Shown here in pieces: positions 1-48,869 of a stretch of DNA of 64,000 nucleotides. The notes under the pieces are model-generated. The model saw nothing but the letters and a program-made list of their open reading frames with translations. It ran no database searches and was not told the origin of the DNA. How positions within the stretch are numbered: the stretch's first letter is position 1; the number at the start of each line of letters is the position of its first letter. The DNA lies in NCBI RefSeq assembly GCF_033807575.1, contig NC_084704.1, positions 23,227,968 to 23,291,967 on the forward strand, written 5' to 3'. A program made the translations under genes and the position numbers. The DNA is from Cydia pomonella. Its lineage: Eukaryota; Arthropoda; Insecta; Lepidoptera; Tortricidae.

Positions 1-189
1 ATTAAGCGCAATTTTACCGTATATCCCAAAAATACTTCCTCTGAGCTACAAAACGTAACTATGGAATTCTCGTAACTTAACGGAAAATGACATACATTTG
101 TATTTGTAATGATTTATTTATGTTAACATTAAAGATAGCAGTTGAATAATAATTTCAATGTGGTAACCACAGATATATGATTATAAGGA

Positions 190-975
190 GATCGGCCGGC
201 ACGGCCACGAGCATGGATATTTGTTCCCGAGTCATAGGTGTTTTCTATGTATTTAAGTCTTCTTCTTCTTCCCTTATCCCTATGTGGGGTCGGGTCTCCT
301 TGTCAATTGGCGCCAGAGTGGTCGGTTCTGGGTTGTCTGTTCTTCGATGTTCAGGTTCTTCAGGTCGTTTCTAATATTGGACCACCACGTGGATTTTGGC
401 CTGCCACTTCCTCTAGGGCGTTCAGGAAGGCTTAGCGCAATGTTTACAATATGGTCATTTCCTCTTCTTCGAGTGTGGCCGTACCATCGTAGACGAGATT
501 CAAGGAGTTTGTCTTGAATTGGAGCCACTTTGAAACTTCCGCGAACGTACTCGTTTCTTATCCGGTCTAGTCTTGTGACACCACCAGCCCAGCGTAGCAT
601 CTTCATCTCATTTACGTGAAGGGTTTGCTCGGGGTATTTCTTTATGGCCCAGCACTCAGAGCCGTATAGCATGGCAGGTCTCACGGCCGTTTTATACACC
701 TTTTCTTTCGCTTTTATGGGCTGTCACATAGAACCCCTGATAAGCTTCGCCATTTGAGCCATGCCGCTTGTGTTCTGTGGGAGACGTCTGCATATATATT
801 GGCATCGGATGAGATGACAGATCCTAGGTATTTAAAATTATTAGTTTTCTATATATTTAAGTATTAAATATTATATATATATCGTTGTCTAAGTACCCTC
901 AACACACAAGCCTTATTGAGCTTACTGCGGAACTTAGTCAATTTGTGTAATAATGTCCTATAATATTTATTTAGT
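190..975 (+). mobile_element. tRNA-derived SINE interrupted by LINE
   Basis: Pieces 215-258 (ATATTTGTTCCCGAGTCATA) and 845-975 (CGTTGTCTAAGTACC, GCCTTATTGAGCTTACTG) match the SINE at 42,237. The tRNA-like head is degraded or missing. Confidence 0.75.
259..844 (-). pseudogene. RTE-like LINE 3' end (C-terminus of RT polyprotein)
   Basis: Minus strand reads YGSECWAIKK, MKMLRWAGGVTRLDRIRNEY and RLRWYGHTRRR, the C-terminal signature of RTE-type LINEs; CTTCTTCTTCTTCC is its tail. It is inserted in a SINE with an 18-bp duplication TTTTCTATGTATTTAAGT (241-258; 845-862 with one mismatch). Confidence 0.85.
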
Positions 976-3364
976 ATCCTAAAGTTCTCAGTAATACTTA
1001 TTAACTAGTAATATTTTGAATCTTTTGTTTTCAACCGTAGGTATTCTATGCTCTGACTTTCAGGACAACTTGGAAATTTATAAATAAATAATATATAAAA
1101 CATATCAAAATCACCTGACATCGTACAAATCAGTAACATAGCCTCATAAATCTCATAATGTATGATTTAATTATTTTATGTAATAACATAATGCATAATA
1201 TAGACTTTAAAAACAGTATATCCATCCATATGTTACATTTAAAATTATTGTTAACATCAACTGATTTAAATTTATCGATACCGATTTTTCGTTACGCGGT
1301 ATGCTGCACATCACTAACCAAGCAGCCTTAGTACTATGCACTATGAGACAATTTGTCATTGAGTGTTTCGTTTTCTACCCTCATTTCATTACTTCATCGT
1401 CGTCGTGTTTCCGTTACATTGCGGCGTAAACACTTGGCTTTGCAATTATGTATCTTATACAGCAGCAATGTAATACAATATGTTGAATATTCTTGAATGA
1501 CAATCAACCGTAAATGTATAAGGATGAAAGTCGGAATATTAGGTTGGATTCGTTCTTTTATTAGAAATTAATGGTTTTTATCGTATTTACCTGTGAGAAG
1601 TGATCCCATTGGTATGGAAATTAATCAAGTCACTACGATGTTTGCAGGTAACTATTGCACAACTCAGTATTTTGGAAAAAAACGGAATGTTCTCCGTGTC
1701 TCAGCATTAGTGCACTGACGGTGAACTAGGGGCAGTGTATGCTCAATGAGCTAACATCTGCGACACGGCCGCCGGCGACTTGTCCTCTCTTTACTATTCT
1801 ATGCTCTGAGGTGGCAACAGTATTGCGTTACCCCGATTGATACAGGGGTAGGTGGGAAAATAACATTTTCACGTCAGCAGCTCGATCAAGGGTAATTTGC
1901 TGCTTAAGAACATTGAGCCAAATGCGATTTTGCTCACTGGGTGAGACAAAATAACATTCAAGTGACCTTTATATTCCAATGTCATTTCAACGTGCAGGGC
2001 CTAATAATACAAGTCTACTCAAAGGTTAACTGGAAGAGATCCCTCAAAGGGATAAGTTCGCCTTTGTACTTCTTACTAATTATATGTTACTTTTAATATG
2101 TATTTTTGTACAATATAGAGTTTACTACTACTACTACAAGGCCGAAATATTTGGATTCTATTGTTTTTGTTCCTTTCACGTAAATAGCAAAAAGAAAGAA
2201 AAAAAAGTGCATACGTAATTCAACGGTATATTGACAGTTTATAATAGACCCCCAAAATAAGTCACACTGCATCGTTCCAAAACACCCTACGAGTCTTCGT
2301 TTTTTACGCATTTTATTATACAATCAAAACAATAAATAAAAATAAAAAAAACACAATTGTTACGCAAAGTTAATAATTCTATCTCGATCTCGATCTTTTA
2401 ACGATCTCAACTATAGTTGGCAAACAGTTGATCTGCAATTCGGACCGTATCTTACTAACATTTTTTTTTCAAAAAAAAGTTGTCGATTGAACGGTCAACT
2501 GATGTTCGTTACTTCGTTATTTCATTATTTCCGTATTATTTTAATGATTTTTTTTTCGTTTCGTTTTATTGCGGTAATTTGTTTATGAGCAGTATCTCTA
2601 GTTTTCACCATTTTGAACTTGGCCACTTGGGCGTACTATACAAATTTTGACGAAATCTAATCAAAATACTTAGCTCTTGTCTGGGGTTGCAAAGGCAGTC
2701 ACGGAAATTACCGTGACCGAACGGATCCAGATTAGGATAACGACATGATAACGATAGGTAATAAATGTACACTTTGAGTGTACATAATATGCCATAGCAT
2801 TCACGGATTTATTATAGTGAATTCCTACTTAATTGTAATAATGGTATTCGACCAAATGCTTACGTGACCGCGAACACGTTCAATGGCATCTCAGAAAGTT
2901 GTTTTCGCAGGACAAGTCTCATAGTTGCAGCCGGGGAATTCAAATAACTTCAATAGATTAAAAAAGGGTATTAAAATATAATTTTGCTTAATTTTAGTGT
3001 TTCATACCCAGGCAATTTTAAAGAACTTATAATGAAATCATTTCGGTTTGTGTCAAATGAATATGAATCATTTATTTTTTACCGGGAAACAACTCAAACA
3101 ACAAATATGATTAGGCACTCTTTTCACAAGTGGAGATATATAGTTGGTCAAACCAATTTGTCAGTAAAAAAGAACAAATAAAACTATACTCATCGTTTTC
3201 TTTTCGGTGCTAGTACTAATGTAAGACAAAGATAGTATGATTCTCTCTGTCTATGTTTCAAATGAGATAGTCTTTTGACAAACTATATTAGTATTATCTC
3301 GAATCTAAACTTTGTTTTATTGGAAAATAACAATGTTGAAAAAAGAGCTAGGTAATCTAATATT
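976..3364. other. AT-rich intergenic, nothing recognised
   Basis: 2.4 kb with only short chance ORFs, a small hairpin GTCACGGAAATTACCGTGAC at about 2,698-2,717 and homopolymer runs. No conserved motif seen. Confidence 0.4.
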
Positions 3365-4640
3365 ATCGAGGATAGATAGATAGAATGCTCTTTATTGGCA
3401 CACCTCAGTAAAAAGATACAAGAAAATAAACAATTCATTAAAAGTAGAGGCAGACAACAGGCGGTCTTATCGCTAAAGAGCGATCTCTTCCAGACAACCT
3501 TTGGGTAGCAGTAATAGAGAAGTTAATCGAAAAAGTAGGTGTTGCTAAACCGTTATGAAGCCTACATTCACACACACAATTACAGTGAATAAACATACAT
3601 ATATAAGGAATACAAATAGACATACATATAAATATATATAAAATTAACCAAAACAGCTAAATATGACAGTAGTATGTCAGCCACAGAGTAAAAATAACTA
3701 TGTACTTATATAAACACTAAGGGAGAGATAAATAATGTTCTTTGAGTGATTTTTCAAACACAGCAAGAGATTGAGCGCGTCTAATGCCAACTAGTAAAGA
3801 GTTCCAGAGTCGGAGAGCTTGAAAAATGAATGAAGTGTTGTAAAATTTAGTAGAAGAAGGTGGAACGGAGAGTAGCAGGCTGCGCGCCAGCCTCACAGAA
3901 TTTAGATAGTTAAAACGCTCCTTGAGATAGCGGGGAGTTGCTGGAAGGAAAATAATAGAATATAGGAGACACAGAATATGAAAGTTACGACGAAAACGAA
4001 TAGGCAATCACTTGAGCTGTGAGCAGAAAAGAGAAACATGGTCATACTTGCGTAACCCAAGAACCGGATATGAACCGGATGCAGATATTTTGGATGCGCT
4101 CAAGTTTATTAAGTTGCTCCTCCGTTAGATCAGGATATGAAACGTCAGCGTAGTCCAAAATGGGGAGAAGGAGGGTTTAGGCAAGCGCAATTTTGGTCGG
4201 TATTGGTAGAAGATTTCGTAGCCTTCTAAGAGAGCTCACTGCTGCAAACATTCTCCTACTTACTTCGCCAACTTGAGGCACCCATGATAGGGTACTATCC
4301 ATGAGAAGTCCCAAATTCTTTACTTGCTTCGATTATGGGATCAGGGGGCCTACCGCCAAAACCGAAATTCGCAAATTGCGGGAATCTTTCTCTTTTACTC
4401 TCGTAAGACGTAATTAGTGACAGAGAAAAATGCCCGCAATTGACGCACTTCGATTTTCGCGCTAGAACAGCCCAGAACGCCATCAAAACAAATTGGAAAT
4501 AGTGTATTGAAGTCGACTTTCGATAGCAATTTTGGACTTCCAAAAATAATACTCTGCGTTTTTGAAGGATTTACTTTGAGGCCAAAAGCAAGACTCCAGT
4601 CCAAGATTTTCACAAAATCGTTATTTATGGAGGATCTGAA
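3365..4640 (-). pseudogene. LINE reverse transcriptase remnant with MITE insertion
   Basis: Minus strand: ILDWSLAFGLKVNPSKTQSI (4,613-4,500), then after the MITE a segment around GLLMDSTLSW, then PIRFRRNFHILCLLYSIIFL to SFIFQALRLWNSLLVGIRRA (4,007-3,717). The 3' end has a GATAGATAGATAG tail at 3,370. It has the typical C-terminal layout of Jockey/CR1-like LINEs. Frameshifted and 5'-truncated. Confidence 0.8.
4340..4480. mobile_element. Palindromic MITE nested in LINE
   Basis: GGGCCTACCGCCAAAACCGA with CGCAAATTGCGGG, and inverted CCCGCAATTGACGCACTTCG with ATTTTCGCG. Related to 21,382-21,508. Confidence 0.65.
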
Positions 4641-4734
4641 AATAAAAAAAATACCTCAAGAGTGCCCTACCTGCTTTTATGCCTTTATGCCAGACTAAAA
4701 AGACAAGTTTTAAAATTCCATACCTCTTTATTAT

Positions 4735-5889
4735 CCAATTCATGGCCAAGGCCCGTCGAGCGTACACAATACGCCGGGCCACCATACAAACCGTTTTTAG
4801 ATAAAATGTATGACTCAGCTTATGGGTCTATGGCCTGGCGCGCACGGTAAATAAATCGCCGCTTATGAGGCCGGCCAGTTGAACAACATTATACAACATT
4901 TTTACTAACGACCTTTTTTCTGTGCCTATCAAAAAAATATTGCAGTTTGTAGGAATGAACATTTTTACTTTTTACAAATTTAACTTACTGTGTTTGTTGT
5001 TGTTTTATGGGTCAAATCTTGGAAGTTGAATTTGACCCATTTCCCTTGGCTTGCCCCTCACACAAAACAAAATATTTTAAAAAAACTTGTAAGTAAAGTT
5101 TTTTTTTAATATTTTGTTTTGTGTGAGGGGTAAGCCAAGGGAATTATGATATATTATGATAATACAATATTAGTTAGTGGTGACTGTTTCAATTGCTTGT
5201 CTTATATTGAAACGAAAAAAATGAATATTAACATCATTGTTAGTAGGTAATTGCCTAAGATACAATACAACGATCACCAAATATTATGACATAAAAGTAT
5301 AGTGGAAGTAAATCCTCGTTGCCTTACCCCTCACACAAAACAAAGTATTATTATACTACGGTTTGGTAAATGTTGCGTACCATCATCCAAACAGTATTCG
5401 GTTGTAAAATGGTACAATATCAAACAGTTTCAACATAAAATAAGCTTTAAAACCAGCCAATAACGTTTATTTTACTGCTACGGAAACATTTGTAGTTTTA
5501 CAAGTAGCGCCAGGCCACGGTGACCCATAGCCTGAGCCATGCCAATAACTTCTAAAATATACATATTTTTGATATCTTTGAAATATGGATTTATCTGTTT
5601 GATTGCAATGTGTATCTAGAATTTCAGTATTTTACTATATTGCACTGATAGTAAACCAAAATTGAATATTCTAGGCTCTATTTTTATTTTAAAAAACGCG
5701 TTTATAATTTATTATCGCAATATACCTTATAGATATGGTTGTTAACTTAGTGGATACGTACGTTATTACGTCAAATTACGTTTCATTTATGTTTAAACCA
5801 GAATTTATTCATGACTCACATGCGAGTCACTGGCCCTGCGGAAATGTTTGAGCATGACCCATAAACTGAGTTGCTGGCCCTAAATGGGT
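4735..5889. mobile_element. piggyBac-like non-autonomous element (long copy)
   Basis: Starts CCAATTCATGGCCAAGGCCC after TTAT and ends GGCCCTAAATGGGT before TTAA. It shares GTCGAGCGTACACAATACGCC and CGGTAAATAAATCGCCGCTTA with 54,696-55,178, but is 2.4 times longer. An internal palindrome (CCCTCACACAAAACAAAATA) lies at about 5,050-5,140. No transposase ORF. Confidence 0.78.
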
Positions 5890-6559
5890 TTAATATCTAT
5901 TAATGGGAACCGCATGGATGCTGTTGCTGACAATGACCGACATTCTTCTAACTATTCATATAATAATTAATAAATCAGATCTCCATCGATGCACTGTAAG
6001 ACTTTACGAACTAACCAGGTCAAACGGACGTAATATAAGGTAATAATGGCTAATTGTTCATAAATACTCAATCAAGATGGGTGGAATGGTTGCTCGGTTT
6101 GCATGCAAGGGACGTCTGATTACCAGCACGACACATGCAAAGCTATTCGTGATCCAAGATATTGTTGGAGAAAATTAGCACCTAATTAGTCGGCTTAGTG
6201 TACGGTCAAGGGGAATCTTAAATGTGTTAGGAAGCTTATAATTTTCTAGCTTGATCGTGCGTGAAAATTGCGGGTTTTTACTGGAAGCAATATGAGAATA
6301 TGACTAAGATCTTACTATTTTTCTCAGGCTCTTCCTCTAGATTACATAATACAAGAGGCTAGTAAATATATAAGACTGAAAAACTGGGTAATTTACACCT
6401 GTAGGTTTAGTCCCACGAGATAGACAACCCGTCCCTGTCTTATTCATAATACAGTTAGAAGATGACTGGGAGTCATCTCGCCTGCGCGTGCGAGATACTG
6501 TCACGGTGCTCCCGTGTTAAGCCCACTGTTACCGTAACCACCAAAGGTTTAATGAATAC

Positions 6560-6725
6560 AGGTTTAATGAAGGCTGTTTAATGATAAAATGGAATAAATA
6601 TATCATATACTTACTAAGAAAAAGTGACCAAGGCTTCCAGTGGCCCAGGCTAGAATCGAACCAGCGTCCTCTGCTATAGCAGCAGGTGCCTGAGCAATTC
6701 AGCCACCGGGGTCACGGTGGCATAC
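6560..6725 (-). mobile_element. SINE with tRNA-like head
   Basis: Minus strand GTGACCCCGGTGGCTGAATT (A-box region) and GGTTCGATTCTAGCCTGGGC (B box) about 35 bp apart. Different family from the 20 kb and 42 kb SINEs. No tRNA cloverleaf is expected to be functional. Confidence 0.6.
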
Positions 6726-7384
6726 TTGGCATAGGTAGTATATGCATTTCTTACTGAAGGCTTACGGCGCCCCCTGGCCATAGAACCAAGGTAGAACAGT
6801 ATGGTTTGACCTTCTTTCTGAATCAACTTTAGGTGGTTCCGAGCTAACGAGAGATGGCGCTGCCAAAAATTCGACCTTATTCTTAGTAATTAATTAGTAG
6901 TTTATAATTTATATAGTAGTGGTTATACTTGAAATAAAAACTAATTAAAATGTTTTCTGAAAATAATTGAATTTGTTCTAATGAATGAATTTTATTAGTG
7001 TTATATATTAGTTATTTAACTTTCAAAATAATTATTTCGGATGGATAGGATAGCATATAGTATGGTCAACTACAGGCATTGTTTTGCCCAATTGTGTCCA
7101 GTAACAAGTAGCAGCATTTGAGAGAAAATATGCCACCTGTTACAACAATAACAACACACAATTACACAACAACAAACACAACAACAACAATAACTAATAA
7201 TTCTGTAATTTTGAAGCTAAGAAAATTATTATTATACAAATTGATATAAAATTACAATTATATACAAATTATTAATAATCATGGAGTAATGCAGTAAATA
7301 ACATTTCGCAGGCAAACCAGATATAAACCGCCTCACAAAACCTATGTCATAACGTTCCACTCATACTCTATAGGTACCTCGTTT

Positions 7385-8460
7385 TGCAGGGTTAGCCCTT
7401 AGTTTCGCCATGTCCGTCTGTCCGTCTGCGGCTTTGCACCGTGATCTTTAGTGCTAGAAAGTTGCAATTTGGCATGGATACAAAAATCATATATGGCGAA
7501 AGAAATGTAAAATAAAAACTACAAAAAAAATGTAGGGTGGGCTCCCATACACGATAATTGGGGGTGATTTTTGAAGTGAAAACTTCTTTAGCGGCGCTGT
7601 GCACTTTTTGTGATGGGAAAAAAGTTTTATACTCGCGGCAGGTCACGTGACCGACAGATTCGTCAGATTGAAAAAAAGACGGAGACGCGACCTGATCGAA
7701 AAACTGTTACAATGTCATTTTAAGCCTTTCTACCGCGCGGTGAAAATGTATGCATAAATGATAGTACTTTTATACTGAAAATTAAAGCAATTCGTGCAAA
7801 ATTATTCCCTAGCCATTCCAAAATATCAAAAATGCACAATGATAATATTCATATTTTCACTTCTGCCGGCACTTCCGGAGTGCAACCTGTTCGTTTTTAT
7901 TTTCGCTTTAAGCCTATAGTCTGGGGTGTCGTTGGTTGGATAGGTCTTTCAAAACGAATGAACGGGTCTTCAAAAACCATATTTGATATACGTATAATTT
8001 TCGGAAATAATCGCTCTGAAAGATAAAAAATGTGTCCCTCACTCTCCCTCCTCTAACTTTTAACTAGGGGTCCAAAATATATGAAAAAAAATCGTACAAG
8101 TAAAACTTACTGAAGACTTTCAAGGAAAATATATATATTGGAACTATATGGATTAAGCCGTTCTTGAGCTTTTTAAAAAAAACTATTTTACGGACGGGAC
8201 AGAACACTGAGCATGGCCCAACAAGCTCTTGGCCGGTTTTTTTATAAGTGAATATTTTCGGAAATAACGGCTCCGAAAGAAAAGAACCCCTCTGGTGTTG
8301 CAGGTGTCCATGGGCGGCGGTAATCGCTTACCATCGGGTGATCGGTCTGCTCGTTTGCCTCCTCTATCATAAAAAAAAACATGTGGCCGATAATCAATAA
8401 TCGCCAATTGAAATTAAAAATCAATACATGACGGATGCGAATCAAAAGTTCAACTGGTCA
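7385..8460. repeat. Family A interspersed repeats (several pieces)
   Basis: TTTCGCCATGTCCGTCTGTC with TGCTAGAAAGTTGCAATTTG at 7,405-7,475, the homology to later segments around 8,040-8,100, and CACTGAGCATGGCCCAACAAG at about 8,206. Decayed. Confidence 0.55.
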
Positions 8461-8478
8461 TTTTCATACATTGTTTAA

Positions 8479-8668
8479 CCCGTTGAACGCTTTATGTCAT
8501 AAACACAAACCTCACTCAAACGCCAAGATCCCGGGCGCAAGGGAGCTAATGTAAAACCTTACTCGAAAGTGTGAAGGTTACTTTGACAGCGTCCGCCATA
8601 ACACCTATGGTCCTTGGCGCTGTGGGCACGACAAGTAACGACGACTGGTGTTCTTGACGTTCAAAAGG
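8479..8668. mobile_element. piggyBac-like MITE, 190 bp
   Basis: Exactly flanked by TTAA (8,475-8,478 and 8,669-8,672); ends CCCGTTGAACG and the complement of CGTTCAAAAGG. TTAA duplication is the piggyBac hallmark. Confidence 0.8.
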
Positions 8669-9303
8669 TTAAATTTCGATCAACGATTGTCGCCTCCACT
8701 ACGGCCCTTATATAATGAAAAAAGGTCATATTTCATAATATTTTTTTATTGGATTTTAGCTTAAAACACACTATATTTGCGATCTAATTGAATAACATTA
8801 TAATTTCTTTCTACTCCCGTACTTTTATTTGTCATTTAAAGGGTCTTTAAAACCCTACCTTATAGTTGTCAAGACAAGTCTTTAGTCTATTCCCCAAAAA
8901 CGCATTTGTGCAGTATCTTTTTGGCACTTTTCGATACTTCGTGTAACCTTATTTTACCTGACAAATAAGTGAACCATATTTTTTAATTTCATTCATTCAT
9001 TTTCCCGTCCGTACCCTCCATTCTTTGCTACTTCTTGAATGTGGTTATTGTGGTTGTCGAATAAAAACTTAACTTTTTTGTTAAAAACAGCGTGTCTTTC
9101 AAGTTAAAATGGATTAAGATGTAAACTTAGTGTCTACGCCTGAAGAAATATCAGTCCCAAGAAGGCCCAAGAAAGAAGGTGATGGCCCAAGAAGTCACAA
9201 AAAAATTGCCTTCAAAATCGCGATAGATTTGACATGAAACATATTTGTTAAATTTACAGTTTTATTTCAAAGTGTTTGGTCGTAGTCTCGTAGAAAAATT
9301 ATT
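8669..9303. other. Intergenic, nothing recognised
   Basis: AT-rich sequence between a piggyBac-like MITE and a palindromic MITE; no gene-like frame and no known repeat. Confidence 0.4.
9261..9266 (-). terminator. Possible AGO2 polyadenylation signal
   Basis: AATAAA on the minus strand, about 0.7 kb downstream of the AGO2 stop. Another lies at 9,348-9,353 inside a foldback MITE. No nearer canonical signal was seen. Choice is by position only. Confidence 0.25.
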
Positions 9304-9430
9304 GTATGCAACGTTGTTTAACTAAGTCAAAAAATACTCGTGGCGTCTTTATTAACAATTTTCGGCTTCGCCTCAAATTGTTACTCACGCCACTCGCCTT
9401 TTTTGACCTCTCTTAAACAACGGTTGCATA
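9304..9430. mobile_element. Palindromic MITE, 127 bp
   Basis: TATGCAACGTTGTTTAACTA to CTTAAACAACGGTTGCATA, with inner pairs TCGTGGCGT / ACGCCACTCG around TTCGGCTTCG. Downstream of AGO2. Confidence 0.8.
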
Positions 9431-9971
9431 AAATACTATTTACTTTTAGAAACAATTTAAAAATTATAGGTACAAGTAAAACAGTCATGCTAGAATATGT
9501 TCTACTCGATTAAAATTAACACAATATACTTGATAAAATATATTCGTCATTAAATACAATCGTTATACATTTAAGAAAAGGACGACAGTCTTGACTCGAT
9601 CCGAATATCATCGATATCAGATGCCAAAATGCAAGGGTTAATTACTCTGTAGTATAGAAAATATTATTGTATACATTATCTGATTATATGCGTTTTCTAA
9701 GGCTGTGTAAAGGACACTTAAAGATATTTTCATGATTCAATCATCAATTATGATTGATACATTTCGGCAAACCAGTTTTACTATATACTTATGTATTCAC
9801 AGTTTTCCCAATGAAGGCGGATACCCACCGCGGCGCACGGCTACACAACACACGTTCTACTTCTCTCCTCGCTAATCCACATATGATCTTTACATTATTC
9901 GTGAGTACTAACGTGACTCAAATTGGTGCGTAGCATGCGCCGCAGTGTTGACAAGTTCGACCTTTTTCGGT
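9431..9971 (-). other. Likely AGO2 3'UTR / 3' flank
   Basis: Downstream of the AGO2 stop; AT-rich with no ORF of note and no recognised repeat except the MITE at its far end. Assigned to the 3'UTR by position. Confidence 0.35.
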
Positions 9972-46035
<36,064 letters not shown>

Positions 46036-46184
46036 CTGAAAATGACAAGAGGTAATAGTATGATTATATTCTTACATAAAACTATTTCAAGGATTACATT
46101 GAGTTCCAATCAAACACCGTTATCAATGTTGCAAATCATTGAACATCAGGGTTCCAAAAAAAGTAGGTGTCAAAGTATATCAAA

Positions 46185-47150
46185 AACCGGCCAAGTGCGA
46201 GTCCGAACTCGCGCACCGAGGTTCCGTACAAACTTTCAATTATCCCATATTAACAATAAACACAGAAGTCTTTTGGCCATAAGTATACTAAGCATAATTG
46301 TGAACATAGCCATCTATCGGTAAATTGGCTAACTAATTTGGGATTTTTTTGGGATATTTTTTAATTATGTGGACCGATTTTTACTGTAATCTCATAGAAA
46401 TTTCAAGTATAATAAACAACCACAAAGGAGGTTAAAAATGCAAATAATGTTTTTTGATCATGATAATGTGAATGTTATTTAAAAATTTGTTTGGTAAGGG
46501 GGATGGTAATTTTTCACATTTTCCTTCACTAATCATTTTTATTCCACTATTATTATTATTATCATTTTTATTGAAGACCTAGTGGCTGAACCTAACATCA
46601 TGGGAGAAAGTAAAGCCCACAGACTCCGTTGGTTAGGCCACCTTGAGAGAATGGACGAAGATCGGAACGTAAAAAGAGCGTACCTGGGTCGCCTAGCTGG
46701 AGGACGTCCTATCGGACGCCCTAGATATCGCTGGAGCGACATGGTGGAGGCGGATCTGCGCGAGCTTCGAGTCGACAATTGGCGAGAGGTCGCACAGGAC
46801 CGAGAAAAGTGGCGCTGTCTTGTGTCGGAGGCCAAGTCTCATTTTGGGTCGCTGAGCCAACGGAGTAAGTAAGTAGTATGAAAAATAATTGTTCAATTTG
46901 AGTCCTTTCAAATGGTATCCCACTTGACCTAGTACCTAGACTGAAATTTTGCACCCTAAATATTGGGGATTTTTTATCCTTCATAAAAAAATAAGTACAC
47001 TTTGTAAATGGGTTAGTGTTATTCATAACTATTTAAAATCAATAGCTCAAGTGGTTCTCGAGATAATTGGCATGTGACAGACAGACGGACGGACAGACAG
47101 TGGCACCATAAGGGTTCCATTTGTACTTTTTTGGTATGGAACCCTAAAAA
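46185..47150 (-). repeat. Family A repeat copy split by LINE tail
   Basis: Outer parts 46,185-46,530 (GGCCAAGTGCGAGTCCG, GAGGTTCCGTACAAAC) and 46,880-47,150 (AATGGTATCCCACTTGACC, CAGACAGACGGACGGACAG, AGGGTTCCATTTG) are one inverted family A copy. A LINE end lies inside. Upstream flank of AGO2. Confidence 0.65.
46540..46875 (+). pseudogene. RTE-like LINE C-terminal fragment
   Basis: Plus strand HRLRWLGHLERMDEDRNVKR, AGGRPIGRPRYRWSDMVEAD and NWREVAQDREKWRCLVSEAK, the usual RTE polyprotein end, stopping at RSK. It is intact in frame but only the last 90 or so codons. Confidence 0.85.
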
Positions 47151-48869
47151 GTCTACTGTAAGGAACCCTAATTTCACCACTTGGGCTCACCTTCGCCCAA
47201 GTAAAATATTAAATAATAATTTTACCAAGACAAAGAGATTAATTGAATTCACAACAAAAAGAGCTGCATAAAAGTAGTTAAAAAGAAAAAATAAATTGGC
47301 CCCTTATTTTCATTGAACTGCAACATTGATAACAGGTTTGGTTCCAATAAAATGTTTTTATGTTCCTAACTCATAACTGGCAACTCTATAAACATAGAAG
47401 GACTACATCACTGTGGTGAACAACATACTTGCGAGAAATCAATACACCAAAATTATTCCAACAACCTGGCCTTATATATTTTCAAATGGGCTAAGTATGG
47501 CACAAACTAGCACCGCTTCATATAGCATAGCTTCGAGAATTGCATGTCCTTGATGGCTTATTAGATCTGTATGGCAGCCAAACACTTTTTATAAGAAAGT
47601 CGGGCAATGGATGCTGACATAACAGCATTTTCCCATTCCAAGTAATATTATGATACCATTGCCAGTATACTTAAAATAAAACTACTTCCACAATCAACAT
47701 GTAATGTAACATTGAATATTTTTAGCGATTCAAAAGAAACTTTGTTTTTACGATAAGAATTGTTAGTATTTTGTGAAATGGAAAGCTCAGGCTTTTATTA
47801 GAAGTCGGCCCTCTTTAAGGTACTGCAGGATCAGAGAGAGGAGTTTCTGAAAGATCCTAGCTCCTTTTTGGATCACAATAGAACTGCCATAAATTTAAGT
47901 AACAATTTTGTGGCCTTTCTCTAGTAACTACATTGATTTGAATCCTGATTTATTGACTTTCACTCGATAGAAAAAAATCACGAACATAGGTCTAACACAC
48001 ACTCTTTAAAAATTTGTAACATTTTTTGCACAAAAACTAAAAATATGACAATTGCTTCTACAAATGAGCAATGTTATTTAATATGTTTGATCTAACTCAT
48101 TGATGACTTTTTTCCTGTTAAAACTTACAATAAATTTAAATTTAAAAACATCCGCACTGGGATGCACAGAAATCTCGCTCACGTTTAAACTCAGTGAGAG
48201 TGAGAAAAGAACCTGAACTTACGGCTAAGTGCTTTGGAAATAAAATGCGATGTTTACAAACAATGAGAAATATTTGATGACCAGCCATTGTGTGGATTGT
48301 TGACATGATAAAGTAAAATACCAGGACTGTAATTTGCAGCGGATTATTTTTATTTATTGGATGAAGTGGCAGCCTCACAGCGGATAGATATGTCCTCTTA
48401 TCCGCTGTACATTTTGATTTGTAATTGTAAAAAAAACTTGACAATTCAATTGACACACTGATGTGATGAAATCACATGAAATTAATGTAAAAAGTGAGAT
48501 AAGAGCTAATATAGCTTAACTTAATACGGATTATTAAAGCTGTACCTACAAATAAAACAAATATAATTAGGCCATAACTTTTCCAAAATATAACAAAGGA
48601 AAGTTTTACTCAGACCGATACCTGTTAAAGACTGACGCAATAATTTTGTTTCATTTCTGCGTTTTAACCTAAGCTGTTAATACATACCTTGGTCTTATAG
48701 TTCTTTATTTTTGCAATGTGTACACGTAAGCAAAGGACAAATACTAACACTTTTATCAAAATATGACGATTGTCGAGTAATGAATGCGTTATGCGACAAC
48801 TATATGCTCTTTGACAACTACAATCTCCCTTCTTTTTGTTTTATTGCCTGGACTGGACAGGACAAGTGC
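47150..48869. other. Upstream flank of AGO2, no gene recognised
   Basis: AT-rich 1.7 kb with chance ORFs only. One plausible minus-strand splice donor (CCAAG|GTATGTA, 48,688) could end a noncoding AGO2 leader exon. Confidence 0.35.
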
